This document shows positions 1-8,986 of a stretch of 64,000 bases of DNA, piece after piece. The notes under the pieces were generated by a model. The model did no database searches. It was not told where the DNA came from and saw only the letters and a list, made by a program, of their open reading frames with translations. The stretch spans positions 1 through 64,000 of the forward strand of contig LVBD01000049.1 in NCBI GenBank assembly GCA_001604275.1, read 5' to 3'. Made by a program: the position numbers and the translations under genes. The DNA comes from Spirochaetales bacterium Spiro_02 (GTDB lineage Bacteria > Spirochaetota > Spirochaetia > Sphaerochaetales > Sphaerochaetaceae). Positions within the stretch are counted from its first letter, which is position 1, and the number at the start of each line of letters is the position of its first letter.

Positions 1-120
1 AAATTACCCTCTATTCATGAATACCCAATTGAATCTTACCCACCATAAACAGCGAATAACCCATGATTACCTATTAATTGCCTTTAGGATAATCAGTTGG
101 TAGCCATTCTTTATGTTTTT
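1..120. other. AT-rich DNA abutting truncated oppA
   Basis: The first ~120 bases are clearly AT-richer than the following 11 kb and carry no convincing gene. The short motif TACCC or a near variant recurs at about 5, 22, 37, 58 and 68. The composition changes around 120-130, exactly where OppA-like coding sequence begins, with an in-frame stop (TAA) at 90-92. This looks like the edge of inserted or rearranged DNA. An assembly join is an alternative explanation. Confidence 0.4.
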
Positions 121-179
121 GCTGCGGAACTCAGGTTACGACTTGGGCCGGAACTTCCTGGTCCGCTCCGTCCGCTGCG

Positions 180-1040
180 TTGCAGTTGAACCAGACGGTC
201 GAGGATCCGAAACTCCGAGCGTTGTTCCAGAACAAGGATTTCCGAAAGGCTTTATCGATAGCCGCGGACCGCGAGGAAATCTGCAGCCTCGTGTTCGATG
301 GATTTTCCGAACCGACGCAGGCGTCTCCGGCTTCTGGAGCCCAAGGGTATTCCCAGGCATGGACGAAGAAATGGACCGAATACGATCCGGCCCAGGCCAG
401 GAAGATACTGGAAAGCATCGGCTTGAAGATGGGTTCCGACGGGTATTTCGATTACGCCGACGGGAGTGATCTGCTCATCGAGATTCTTTCGTACGACGAG
501 ACTTCCGAAACCTCGAAAGTGGCCGAACTGCTGACCGAGAAGTATTTCAAGAACGTCGGTATCAAAGCTACCTTCTCGGTTCGCGACCGTTCGTTGATCG
601 ACGACCTTTCCCGAGCCAACAAGCTGGTAGCGGTTCTGAGTCCTGTCGCTCCGATGGAGACGATCAGCATTTCGCTCCGTCCCGATACGCTCGTCCCTGT
701 ACGGAACTATGCCGTTTGGTACGGAACGTACGGCGATTGGTATTCCACCGACGGGAAGACGGGTATGGAGCCGACCGGCGACATGAAGAAGCTGATCGAT
801 CTGTATCGCGATATGCTCTCCGCGACCGACAAGGCGTCGATCAATAAGATCGCCGCGGAAATGCTCAAGCTGCATGAGGAGAACATCTGGCAGATCGGGT
901 ATGCTTCCGATTCCCCCACGTTGTTCGCAGTGAACAACGATTTGAAGAACTTCCCGATGTCTTCAATCTATTGCGACGAGTTCCGCGGTCTGGGCATCGC
1001 CCATATGCATACCGCGTATTTCGCCTCGGACAAGCAGTGA
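180..1040 (+). pseudogene. 5'-truncated periplasmic solute-binding protein (OppA-like, SBP family 5)
   Basis: This is the C-terminal part of an extracellular family 5 substrate-binding protein, the ligand-capturing partner of the oppBCDF genes that follow. The motif LQLNQTVEDPKLRALFQ and the next ~270 residues match the C-terminal lobe of such proteins; full-length members have ~550-650 residues. The same frame stays open upstream to the stop at 90-92, and OppA-like residues (TTWAGTSWSAPSAA) are readable from about 135. The first usable start codon, TTG at 180, therefore lies inside the domain. Signal peptide and N-terminal lobe are missing, so the product is probably non-functional as it stands. 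The missing half could be outside the window or lost by insertion. Confidence 0.75.
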
Positions 1041-1052
1041 TCATGGCAGTGT

Positions 1053-1095
1053 CCGTCGTCCGGAGGATAGCTCAACCTTCTCCGGACGGCGGTTT
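1053..1095 (+). terminator. Stem-loop between oppA and oppB
   Basis: Arms 1053-1065 and 1080-1092 pair over 13 bp with a single G-U pair, around a 14-nt loop, and are followed by only TTT. The weak T-tract suggests a partial terminator or mRNA-stabilising hairpin. Such hairpins commonly raise binding-protein expression above that of the permease genes. Confidence 0.65.
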
Positions 1096-1128
1096 GCATC
1101 GAATGAATCGGTAGTTTTCTGACAAGGT

Positions 1129-2142
1129 ATGAATATGCAAATGCTCAAATACATCTGGAGGAGATTCCTCCTGATGATTCCTACAGTCCTGATCATCTCA
1201 TTCGTGGTGTTCTTCATCATACAGCTTCCGCCGGGAGACTATGTTTCGAGCTATATCGCAAAGATGAGCGCGGAGGGGGAGATATTCACGCAGGAAATGA
1301 TCGATGAAATGCGTGCCGAATACGGCCTTGATCGGCCTTGGTACATCCAGTACTTCTACTGGATGATGGACATCCTGTTTCATGGTGATTTCGGTTACTC
1401 TTTCTCCTATCTCCGACCGGTCTGGGATGTGATCATGGATCGCCTCGGACTGACGATCGCCGTATCACTGATCACAATGGCTTTTACCTATCTTGTGTCG
1501 CTTCCGATCGGAATCTATAGTGCGAACCATCAGTATTCCGTTGGCGACTATCTGTTCACGTTCATCGGATTCCTCGGCATGGCGGCGCCGAATTTCCTGC
1601 TCGCAATCATACTCATGTATGCGTCGTACGTCTGGACCGGAACGCCGTATATCGGACTGTTCAGCCAGGAAATGCTCCAGAACGGAATCCATCTCTATAA
1701 TTTCGGGGAATTCCTCAAGCGCCTGATCATACCGGTCATCGTCATCGGAACCTCAGGGACCTGCGGTGTCATCAGGACCGTCCGGGCACAGATGCTCGAC
1801 GAACAGTCGAAGCAATACACGTTGACTGCCAGGGCGAAAGGGGTATCCGAGCGCAAGATCACCTACAAATACTGCCTGAGAGCCGCGATCAACCCCGTAG
1901 TCAGCGGCCTGTCCAATTCCCTGTCGAGCATATTCACTGGATCCACCATTTCCGCGATCGTCATGAATCTCGCTATCCAGGGCCCTGTCCTCTATACGGC
2001 GCTCAAGAACCAGGACATGTATCTCGCCGGAACGATTCTGTTGGTCCAGGCGGTACTGATCGTCATCGGGACTTTGCTCTCCGATATCGCCCTCGGGCTG
2101 CTCGATCCGAGGATTCGCTTCGAACAACAGAAAGAGGATTGA
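1129..2142 (+). CDS. oppB: Peptide/oligosaccharide ABC transporter permease (OppB-like)
   Basis: Inner-membrane permease subunit of a dipeptide/oligopeptide-type (or oligosaccharide) ABC importer. The 337-residue protein has an N-terminal membrane helix (~13-33), a short periplasmic segment and further helices from ~105. The cytoplasmic EAA loop at ~233-255 (ARAKGVSERKITYKYCLRAA) contacts the ATPases. Length and layout match the OppB/DppB family. It is preceded by AAGG near the ATG and lies 88 bases after oppA, separated by the stem-loop. The substrate cannot be read from sequence: family members carry peptides, nickel or plant-cell-wall oligosaccharides. Confidence 0.9.
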   Translation: MNMQMLKYIWRRFLLMIPTVLIISFVVFFIIQLPPGDYVSSYIAKMSAEGEIFTQEMIDEMRAEYGLDRPWYIQYFYWMMDILFHGDFGYSFSYLRPVWDVIMDRLGLTIAVSLITMAFTYLVSLPIGIYSANHQYSVGDYLFTFIGFLGMAAPNFLLAIILMYASYVWTGTPYIGLFSQEMLQNGIHLYNFGEFLKRLIIPVIVIGTSGTCGVIRTVRAQMLDEQSKQYTLTARAKGVSERKITYKYCLRAAINPVVSGLSNSLSSIFTGSTISAIVMNLAIQGPVLYTALKNQDMYLAGTILLVQAVLIVIGTLLSDIALGLLDPRIRFEQQKED

Positions 2143-2145
2143 GCC

Positions 2146-3258
2146 ATGTCGGAGAAAAAAAGGAAGAACCATCAGAATGACGAATCATATTTTCTCGCTT
2201 CGCAATGGACGTTGATGCGCCGCAAGCTGATGAAGCACGGCCTAGCCAGGTTCAGCATGGTTCTGCTCGGTCTCCTGTACTGTATCGCTATTTTCGGCAA
2301 TTTCGTCGCACCGTCCGATCTTGTGGCGTACAATGCGAAAACGAAGAACTGTCCTCCGACGAAGATCCATTGGGTTCATGAAGGCGATTTCATCGGACCG
2401 TTCGTATACGGTTTGGAATCCGAGCGGAACATGGAGACGTTCCAGCTCGAGTATCGGGAGGATACGGCTCGAATCTATCGGATACGTTGGTTCGTGGATG
2501 GACCGGAATACAAGTTCTGGGGGCTTTTTCCGACGACCAAGCATCTGTTCGGAGTGGAGGATGACGGATATCTGTTCCTGTTCGGTTCCGATTCGATGGG
2601 CCGGGATCTTTTTTCCAGAGTAATTCTTGGCAGCCAGGTATCATTGACAATTCCGTTCGTCGGGACGGTAATCAGCTTCGTGCTCGGCGTTCTGATCGGT
2701 TCTGCTTCCGGCTACTTCGGCGGAGTTGTCGATACCGTCGTCCAGCGGATCATCGAGGTGCTCTCGTCGTTTCCGAGCATTCCGTTGTGGATGGCTTTGT
2801 CGGCCGCCATTCCGTCCGATATCCCTGTTGTCCGGATGTATCTGTATATCACGATCATCATATCGTTGCTGTCGTGGACGAAGCTCGCGAGGATCGTTCG
2901 AGGAAAATTCATTTCGCTGAGGAATGAAGATTTCGTCACGGCGGCGAAACTCGCTGGCGTCAGTGACCTGCAGATCATGCTAAAGCATCTCGTTCCGGGA
3001 TTCATGAGTTATCTTATCGTCAATCTGACGCTCGAGATACCGAGTATGATCATCGGAGAGACCTCGATGAGTTTCCTCGGCTTGGGAATCCGTTCTCCAG
3101 CGACCAGTTGGGGCGTGCTGCTGCAGGAGGCGCAGGACATCTCCAGTATCGCAAGTTATCCGTGGCGGTTGATTCCGTTGATTGCGGTCGTCGTGACTGT
3201 TCTCGCTTTCAATTTCCTCGGGGATGGTCTGCGGGATGCCGCTGACCCGTACAAATAG
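2146..3258 (+). CDS. oppC: Peptide/oligosaccharide ABC transporter permease (OppC-like)
   Basis: Second inner-membrane permease subunit, pairing with OppB to form the channel. At 370 residues it is longer than a typical DppC (~300) because ~100 residues are inserted between the first membrane helix (~34-52) and the transporter core, probably in the periplasm. The EAA loop (TAAKLAGVSDLQIMLKHLVP) is at ~265-285, followed by the family signature MIIGETSMSFLGLGI. The start is 3 bases after the oppB stop, so the pair is translationally coupled. Confidence 0.9.
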   Translation: MSEKKRKNHQNDESYFLASQWTLMRRKLMKHGLARFSMVLLGLLYCIAIFGNFVAPSDLVAYNAKTKNCPPTKIHWVHEGDFIGPFVYGLESERNMETFQLEYREDTARIYRIRWFVDGPEYKFWGLFPTTKHLFGVEDDGYLFLFGSDSMGRDLFSRVILGSQVSLTIPFVGTVISFVLGVLIGSASGYFGGVVDTVVQRIIEVLSSFPSIPLWMALSAAIPSDIPVVRMYLYITIIISLLSWTKLARIVRGKFISLRNEDFVTAAKLAGVSDLQIMLKHLVPGFMSYLIVNLTLEIPSMIIGETSMSFLGLGIRSPATSWGVLLQEAQDISSIASYPWRLIPLIAVVVTVLAFNFLGDGLRDAADPYK

Positions 3259-3274
3259 GAGAAGGTGGGCTGTG

Positions 3275-4297
3275 ATGGACAGACGTACGGAAGACCGTGT
3301 GCCGGTGGTGCAGGTAAAGAATCTTACGATCGATATCCCGATGGACGAAGGGGTTCTTACCCCAGTCAGGGGCGTATCATTTTCCATTCATGAGGGGGAG
3401 ACGCTTGGGCTCGTCGGCGAGTCGGGATGCGGTAAGAGCTTGACGAGCAAAGCGATTCTGGGAATCAACGACAAGAAATGCAGGACAGGCGGGGAAATCC
3501 TGTTTTCCGAAGCCGACCATGTCCTTGATCTTCTGAAACTGAAATATGGAAGCGAAGAGATTCGCAAGATACGCGGGGAACGCGCTTCCATGATATTCCA
3601 GGAACCGATGGTGGCGTTCCATCCGATGTATACGATCGGTGCGCAGATCAACGAGTGTACGAGACTGCATATCACCTCAGACAAGGTCAAGTCCAAGGAG
3701 ATCACGCTGGACATGATGAAGCGTGTAGGAATCGCCAACGCAGAGAAGCGTTACGACCAGTATCCGCATGAATTCTCAGGCGGCATGCTCCAGCGGGCGT
3801 TGATCGCGATGGCGCTGGTATGTCGGCCTGCGTTGCTGATCGCCGATGAGCCGACGACGGCGCTTGACGTGACGATCCAGGCCCAGATTCTTGAATTGAT
3901 GAAATCCCTGCAGAAAGAGTTCGATATGTCGATCCTGTTCATTACGCATGATCTCGGTGTTGTCGCGAACATGTGTGACCGAGTGGCGGTGATGTATCTG
4001 GGCAAGATCGTTGAGGAGGCCTCGGTCCGTGAAATATACAAGAATCCGAAGCATCCGTATACGAAAGGGTTGATTGGATCTGTCCACAAGGTCGGGACAC
4101 ATAATCAGTCGAAACTCTTTTCGATCGACGGAACAGTTCCTCTGGCATTGAATCTTCCGAAGCGGTGCGGCTTCTATGAACGATGCAGCTCCCGCATCGA
4201 AGGCGTCTGCAACCGCCTGGAACCTGGACGAACGATGCTTGACGATGATCATAGCGTGAATTGCTTCCTCTATGACAAGGAGAATATCCATGGCTGA
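3275..4297 (+). CDS. oppD: Peptide ABC transporter ATP-binding protein (OppD-like)
   Basis: Cytoplasmic ATPase powering the OppBC channel. It contains Walker A (GESGCGKS), the ABC signature FSGGMLQRALIA, Walker B (LLIADEPTTALD) and an H-loop (ITHD). The C-terminal oligopeptide-transporter extension carries the cysteine cluster RCGFYERC...GVC. I chose ATG 3275 because AGGAGAAGG lies just upstream; earlier in-frame starts overlap the oppC coding end. It overlaps oppF by 8 bases. Confidence 0.92.
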   Translation: MDRRTEDRVPVVQVKNLTIDIPMDEGVLTPVRGVSFSIHEGETLGLVGESGCGKSLTSKAILGINDKKCRTGGEILFSEADHVLDLLKLKYGSEEIRKIRGERASMIFQEPMVAFHPMYTIGAQINECTRLHITSDKVKSKEITLDMMKRVGIANAEKRYDQYPHEFSGGMLQRALIAMALVCRPALLIADEPTTALDVTIQAQILELMKSLQKEFDMSILFITHDLGVVANMCDRVAVMYLGKIVEEASVREIYKNPKHPYTKGLIGSVHKVGTHNQSKLFSIDGTVPLALNLPKRCGFYERCSSRIEGVCNRLEPGRTMLDDDHSVNCFLYDKENIHG

Positions 4298-5348
4298 TAC
4301 GATACTGGAAGTGCGGAACATCACGAAATGCTTCAATTCGAAGAAAGTCAGCGTCAAGGCGTTGACCGATGTGAGCTTTGACATCGGCAAAGGGGAGACG
4401 ATCGGTATCGTGGGTGAGTCGGGTTGTGGAAAGACAACGCTGGGGAGATGCATTGTCCGTGCGATCGAAGCTACTTCCGGCAATGTCTACTATACGACGG
4501 AGGATGGCCGTCGTGTCGATTTCCTCAAGGTTTCGCATACGGAAATGAAGAAGATCAGGAAAGATATCCAGATGATCTTCCAGGATCCGTATTCATCGCT
4601 GGATCCTCGGATGACGGTGCTGGACATCATCTCGGAACCGCTGAAGGCGAACTTCCCCAAGATGTCGAAAGCGGAATTGGAAGCCAGAGTGGTCGAAATC
4701 GCCGGAAAAACAGGTCTCAACACCAGCTATCTCAAGCGGTATCCCCATGCGTTCTCGGGGGGGCAGCGACAGAGGATCGGCATAGCGCGAGCTTTGGTTC
4801 TGCACCCGAAGATCATTGTCTGCGACGAAGCGGTATCCGCTTTGGACGTATCCATACAGGCTCAGGTCATCAATCTGCTCAAGGAGCTTCAGCGAGAGAT
4901 GGATCTGACGTACATCTTCATCAGCCATGATCTTTCCGTCGTCGAGTATATTTCGGATCGGGTGGGCGTAATGTACCTTGGCCGGCTTGTCGAATATGCC
5001 GATACCGTAGATCTCTATAGCGATCCGAAGCATCCGTATACTGAAGCATTGCTTTCCGCAGTTCCGGTCGCCGACCCGGATGTCGTAGTAGAACGGTTGC
5101 CTCTGAGCGGGGAGATACCGAATCCCGCCAATCCTCCGACTGGTTGCTATTTCCATCCGAGATGCCGATATTGCATCGACCAGTGCAGGGAGACGTCCCC
5201 CGTGCTGATGGATGTCGGCGGAGGCCATTTCGTAGCTTGTCACCGAGCCCATGAACTCAAATTGAAAGGCATCAAGTATGAGGCTGTGGCATTGGAAGCT
5301 GCAGGTACGACGTCCAGGGACGGTTGTCCGGAGGTCGATCATGAATGA
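4290..5348 (+). CDS. oppF: Peptide ABC transporter ATP-binding protein (OppF-like)
   Basis: Second ATPase subunit of the importer. Motifs are Walker A (GESGCGKTT), signature FSGGQRQRIGIARAL, Walker B (IIVCDEAVSALD) and H-loop (ISHD). The C-terminal region has the CYFHPRCRYCIDQC cysteine cluster typical of this family. The start at ATG 4290 is supported by AAGGAG upstream; the earlier in-frame ATG at 4272 lies before that ribosome-binding site. Its 3' end overlaps the HAD gene by 8 bases. Confidence 0.92.
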   Translation: MADTILEVRNITKCFNSKKVSVKALTDVSFDIGKGETIGIVGESGCGKTTLGRCIVRAIEATSGNVYYTTEDGRRVDFLKVSHTEMKKIRKDIQMIFQDPYSSLDPRMTVLDIISEPLKANFPKMSKAELEARVVEIAGKTGLNTSYLKRYPHAFSGGQRQRIGIARALVLHPKIIVCDEAVSALDVSIQAQVINLLKELQREMDLTYIFISHDLSVVEYISDRVGVMYLGRLVEYADTVDLYSDPKHPYTEALLSAVPVADPDVVVERLPLSGEIPNPANPPTGCYFHPRCRYCIDQCRETSPVLMDVGGGHFVACHRAHELKLKGIKYEAVALEAAGTTSRDGCPEVDHE

Positions 5349-5892
5349 GCGAAGGATCATCATCTTCATCGACAGCGGGGATACGCTGATCGACGAAGCG
5401 ACCGAAGTTCGCGATGGGCGAGGAATCGTGGTGCATGCATCGTTGATAGAAGGAGCTGCGGATGCGTTGCGGACGCTACATGAACACGGCTATCGGATCG
5501 CATTGGTCGCCGATGGCGAGAAGGCTTCGTTCGACAATGTCTATCGGGAAAACGGGCTTGGTGATTGCTTCGAAACCCGTGTGATCTCCCAGATCGTAGG
5601 CGTCCAGAAACCCGCTGAGGAGATGTTCCGTACTGCAATGGAACAGATGGGATTGTCTGATCGTGATAAACGGAATATCATAATGGTCGGAAACAACTTG
5701 CGAAAGGACATCCTTGGTGCCAACCGGTTCGGCATCACTTCCGTGTGGCTTGATTGGTCTCCCCGGTATTTCCATGAAGCCCGGACTGAAGCTGAATTTC
5801 CGAACCACATCATTCACAGTCCTTCTGAACTGGTTGGACTTGTTGAACGTCTTGAATCCGGTTCCGGCGCTTTGCGGGAGGTTGATGCATGA
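5341..5892 (+). CDS. HAD-superfamily hydrolase-like protein
   Basis: A 183-residue haloacid-dehalogenase-fold protein. Motif I reads DSGDT (D11-T15): the nucleophile Asp is present, but the +2 position, normally the general acid/base Asp, is Gly. Later motifs include a Lys in QKPAEEMF and the acidic-loop region GNNLRKDILGA. With glycine at +2 it may be a weak or altered phosphatase, or a non-catalytic HAD. The ATG at 5341 overlaps the oppF stop, and its own stop overlaps the next start (ATGA at 5889), so it belongs to the transporter operon and probably acts on the imported solute. That role is inferred from context only. Confidence 0.7.
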   Translation: MNERRIIIFIDSGDTLIDEATEVRDGRGIVVHASLIEGAADALRTLHEHGYRIALVADGEKASFDNVYRENGLGDCFETRVISQIVGVQKPAEEMFRTAMEQMGLSDRDKRNIIMVGNNLRKDILGANRFGITSVWLDWSPRYFHEARTEAEFPNHIIHSPSELVGLVERLESGSGALREVDA

Positions 5893-6551
5893 CAGATTCG
5901 GAGCTTGCCCGTCGGTACAGGCCGTGGTTTCATTTTGATGTGGCGGAACCGTTTTCCGTCGATGGAGTCGGCTATACGGTGTTTCGGAAGACGATGCGAA
6001 GCGATTCGTTTCCAAAACGGAGCGTCATCGTCCGCTCTGGCGTGGAATGCGTCATTGAGTATGCCGTGTATTTCGATTACGATATACAGCATCTCTATGA
6101 TCTTGAGCATGTATGGATATCAGTCGGAAATGACGGTCGTGTGGTGGATGCTGAAGCGAGCTTCCATGGGAGATATCTCAAAGCCTTGGTGCTCAATCCG
6201 ATGCCGTTCCATGATGGAACACATCTCAATATCTATTCCCAACCCGGCAAGCATGCGTTCATGCCTTCCGGGGAATTGTTCCGCCTGGTGCCGGATTGGT
6301 TCGAATGCTGCAACATTGGAGCCGGCGAAGCCGGACTTCTTGCCATGGAACTGTTTTCCGGTCGCATCTCGACTTCCGAATCGATAGACAGGAGCGTTCG
6401 CGCGTATATCCGTGAGAAATTCGCGTTCGAGCCTACGCTGGAATTCGAGCAACGCCCGGTCAGCGAGGATTTGTATATGCCTTGGGAATATCTGTTCGAG
6501 GAGATTCCCCGGCGCGTGGAGACTCAGTTGCAGATGATTCTGTCCCGCTGA
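5889..6551 (+). CDS. Conserved-looking protein of unknown function, last gene of opp operon
   Basis: I do not recognise this 220-residue soluble protein. It is rich in aromatic residues and has no signal peptide or membrane helix. Notable segments are YDLEHVWISV (~70-80), DAEASFHGRY (~90) and YSQPGKHAFMPS (~118-130). The order EH, then S-x-HG, then a GKHA-like motif recalls the GDWEH...SxH...GSHA layout of Vps62-like proteins, but that is only a visual resemblance. It overlaps the HAD gene by 4 bases (ATGA) and ends just before the promoter of the MFS gene. A role linked to the transported compound is possible. Confidence 0.6.
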   Translation: MTDSELARRYRPWFHFDVAEPFSVDGVGYTVFRKTMRSDSFPKRSVIVRSGVECVIEYAVYFDYDIQHLYDLEHVWISVGNDGRVVDAEASFHGRYLKALVLNPMPFHDGTHLNIYSQPGKHAFMPSGELFRLVPDWFECCNIGAGEAGLLAMELFSGRISTSESIDRSVRAYIREKFAFEPTLEFEQRPVSEDLYMPWEYLFEEIPRRVETQLQMILSR

Positions 6552-6558
6552 ACAATGC

Positions 6559-6587
6559 TTGACACTTTCCGACAGGTTCTGTAGCAT
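6559..6587 (+). promoter_or_regulatory. Promoter for the MFS transporter
   Basis: TTGACA (6559-6564), a 17-base spacer and TAGCAT (6582-6587) form a near-consensus housekeeping promoter 8 bases after the previous gene. The predicted transcript would start at about 6594 and carry AAGGAG before the ATG at 6624. Confidence 0.65.
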
Positions 6588-6623
6588 CCTCGCATACGAG
6601 CCATATACAAGGAGTCCCCGCCG

Positions 6624-7787
6624 ATGGCGACCATTTTGCTTGTGGTGATCTATCTTTCGTTCATCAGTCTCGGTCTGCCCGATTCCCTGTTAGGTTCGGC
6701 GTGGCCGGTCATGGGACAGGAACTTGGCGTGCCCGTTTCGTATGCCGGAGTGCTATCCATGATCGTCAGTGGCGGTACGATCGTTTCGAGTCTGTTCAGC
6801 GGTCATGTGCTTTCTCGTTTTGGAACCGCGAAGGTGACGTTGGCGAGTGTGGCGATGACGGCGGTCGCCTTGCTAGGATTCTCGTTCGGGGGCTCGTTCA
6901 TGGCGCTCTGTCTGCTGGCACTTCCTCTCGGTCTTGGTGCCGGTTCCGTCGATTCCGGCTTGAATAGTTTCGTCGCCTCCCATTTCAAGGCCCGCCATAT
7001 GAGCTGGCTGCATTGTTTCTGGGGAATCGGAGCTTCGTTGAGTCCGCTGATCATGTCCGCATGGATCGCTCGTGACGGACAATGGCGGAATGGGTATCTG
7101 ACAGTTTCGATCCTGCAATCAATACTCGTGCTGATACTGGCCGTAGCTCTGCCGTTGTGGAAACGGGTGGAACGCCAGACCGGTTTCGATACGGAACGGA
7201 CCGTGGAGTTGCAGCGGATCCACATCGCGCGAGCTTCGCTCTGGCCCGCATTGCTCTCGTTCTTCTGTTATTGCTCCATCGAGACGACGACTGGTGTCTG
7301 GGGAGCTTCCTATCTGGTATGGAGTAGAGGCCTTGAGGCGGCGACAGCTGCCAGATGGGTCTCGTTGTTCTATCTCGGAATCACAGCAGGCCGGTTCCTG
7401 GCTGGATTCGCGACGATGAAGTTCTCCGCTCCGACATTGATTCTAGTCGGTCAGGCGCTGTGCGGCATCGGTGCTACTGTCCTGCTGCTTCCGCTTCCCG
7501 ATTCGTTTGCGGCATTCGGGATGGCTTGCGTTGGATTCGGCTTGGCTCCGATCTTCCCTGCGATGCTCCAGGAGACCCCCTCCCGTTTCGGCCTGGAGCG
7601 GGCGCAGAAGAACATGGGTTACCAGATGGCTGCGGCGTATATCGGCAGTACGTTCACTCCACCGCTGTTCGGGCTTGTGTCCAGCCGCCTTTCCTTGTCG
7701 TCGCTTCCGTATCTTCAGCTTTTTTTCCTGGTCGTGATGATTTTCAGTTGCGGAATCATCAACCGGCAGATGGGGCGCAGTTTATGA
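6624..7787 (+). CDS. Major facilitator superfamily transporter (sugar/fucose-permease-like)
   Basis: A 387-residue integral membrane protein with about 12 hydrophobic helices. The first half carries the loop SGHVLSRFGTAKV between helices 2 and 3, a variant of the MFS A-motif, and LPLGLGAGSVDSGLNSFVA, typical of the FHS/fucose-permease-like branch. A likely role is proton-coupled import or export of a small sugar-like solute; the substrate is not deducible. It has its own TTGACA promoter and a good AAGGAG site, so expression is separable from the opp operon. Confidence 0.85.
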   Translation: MATILLVVIYLSFISLGLPDSLLGSAWPVMGQELGVPVSYAGVLSMIVSGGTIVSSLFSGHVLSRFGTAKVTLASVAMTAVALLGFSFGGSFMALCLLALPLGLGAGSVDSGLNSFVASHFKARHMSWLHCFWGIGASLSPLIMSAWIARDGQWRNGYLTVSILQSILVLILAVALPLWKRVERQTGFDTERTVELQRIHIARASLWPALLSFFCYCSIETTTGVWGASYLVWSRGLEAATAARWVSLFYLGITAGRFLAGFATMKFSAPTLILVGQALCGIGATVLLLPLPDSFAAFGMACVGFGLAPIFPAMLQETPSRFGLERAQKNMGYQMAAAYIGSTFTPPLFGLVSSRLSLSSLPYLQLFFLVVMIFSCGIINRQMGRSL

Positions 7788-7852
7788 TGGTATGTGCGCA
7801 TATATCCGCTGATTCCGATTTATGATATTCTGAGGAAGGTCTAGGAGAAATC

Positions 7853-8986
7853 ATGGAGAATTTCGGATCAGGTCCTGTACGGTCCATCATGATCAAGCCT
7901 GCCTCTTCCGCATGCAATCTCGGTTGTGACTACTGCTTCTATAAAGACGAGGCAGACAACCGCTCTGTATCGTGTCATCCATTTATGGACGAACGGACGG
8001 TCGCTTCCTTGGTGGAAAAGAGCCTGCATGGAGCGCAAGCCGTCACGTTCGCTTTTCAAGGCGGTGAACCGTCTCTCGTCGGTCTTGCATGGTTCCGGCG
8101 TTTCGTGGAGATCGTCAAGGATAGAAATCTGCAGGGAATTCCCGTCAACTATGGATTCCAGACCAACGGAACGTTGCTGGATGATGACTGGGGCCGGTTC
8201 TTTTTCGAGAATCAGTTTCTGGTCGGGATATCTTGCGACGGATTCTCGAAGCTCCACAACCTGTATCGGAAGCGTCTCGATTCGAAGAAAAGCAGCGACG
8301 CGGTCTTCCACGGCATCGATGCTATGGTCAGAAACGGCGTGGCTCTGAATGTCCTGACTGTCGTCACGAATGCTGTCGCAGATAATTTCGATGCTTTGTG
8401 GGATTTCTTTCTGTCGAAAGGGCTCCTGTTTCAGCAGTATATCGCCTGTCTGGATCCATTGGATGGCGAGGGCAATCGGTTTCTCGATCCCGTCGTCTAC
8501 GGACGATTCCTGATCCGTCTTGCAAGGAAATGGGTCGCTTCGCTACAGAGCCCTAAACCGGTCTCGATTCGTCTGTTCGATAATTTCATCAGCATCTTGA
8601 TGGGATATCCTCCCGAAGCATGCGATATGAACGGACACTGTTCCATCCAGTACGTCGTCGAAAGCGACGGAACCGTCTATCCGTGCGATTTTTATTGTCT
8701 CGACCGATATGAATTGGGCAATATCAATGAACATACGATTACCCAACTGGATCGGCGTCGCGACGAAATCAATTTCCTGCATGAGGCGGATTCGATCCAC
8801 GAGGACTGCGTATCCTGTCCTATTTTTTCGGTATGTCGGGCAGGATGCAAGAGAAATCGCGATGCCTCGAATAAATTTCGGTTCTGCGAGAGCTACAGGA
8901 TGCTGTTCGCAACAATGGGCGATACGTTTGTCGAAATCGCCCGATGGATGTCGGAGCATGAAGAGAAAAACACGACCATACGGTGA
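7853..8986 (+). CDS. Anaerobic sulfatase-maturating radical SAM enzyme (anSME)
   Basis: A radical SAM enzyme with a SPASM domain that converts an active-site Cys or Ser of sulfatases to formylglycine without oxygen. The radical SAM cluster motif CNLGCDYC has C21, C25 and C28, and the glycine-rich motif GGEP follows at 70-73. C-terminal SPASM cysteines are C257, C263, C278, C282, C319, C322, C328, C332 and C345. The Asp after C278 (YPCDFY) matches the proposed catalytic Asp. Its 377 residues are normal for the family. No sulfatase gene lies in the window, so the client is elsewhere. The 3' end overlaps the following dehydrogenase gene by 29 bases. Confidence 0.88.
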   Translation: MENFGSGPVRSIMIKPASSACNLGCDYCFYKDEADNRSVSCHPFMDERTVASLVEKSLHGAQAVTFAFQGGEPSLVGLAWFRRFVEIVKDRNLQGIPVNYGFQTNGTLLDDDWGRFFFENQFLVGISCDGFSKLHNLYRKRLDSKKSSDAVFHGIDAMVRNGVALNVLTVVTNAVADNFDALWDFFLSKGLLFQQYIACLDPLDGEGNRFLDPVVYGRFLIRLARKWVASLQSPKPVSIRLFDNFISILMGYPPEACDMNGHCSIQYVVESDGTVYPCDFYCLDRYELGNINEHTITQLDRRRDEINFLHEADSIHEDCVSCPIFSVCRAGCKRNRDASNKFRFCESYRMLFATMGDTFVEIARWMSEHEEKNTTIR

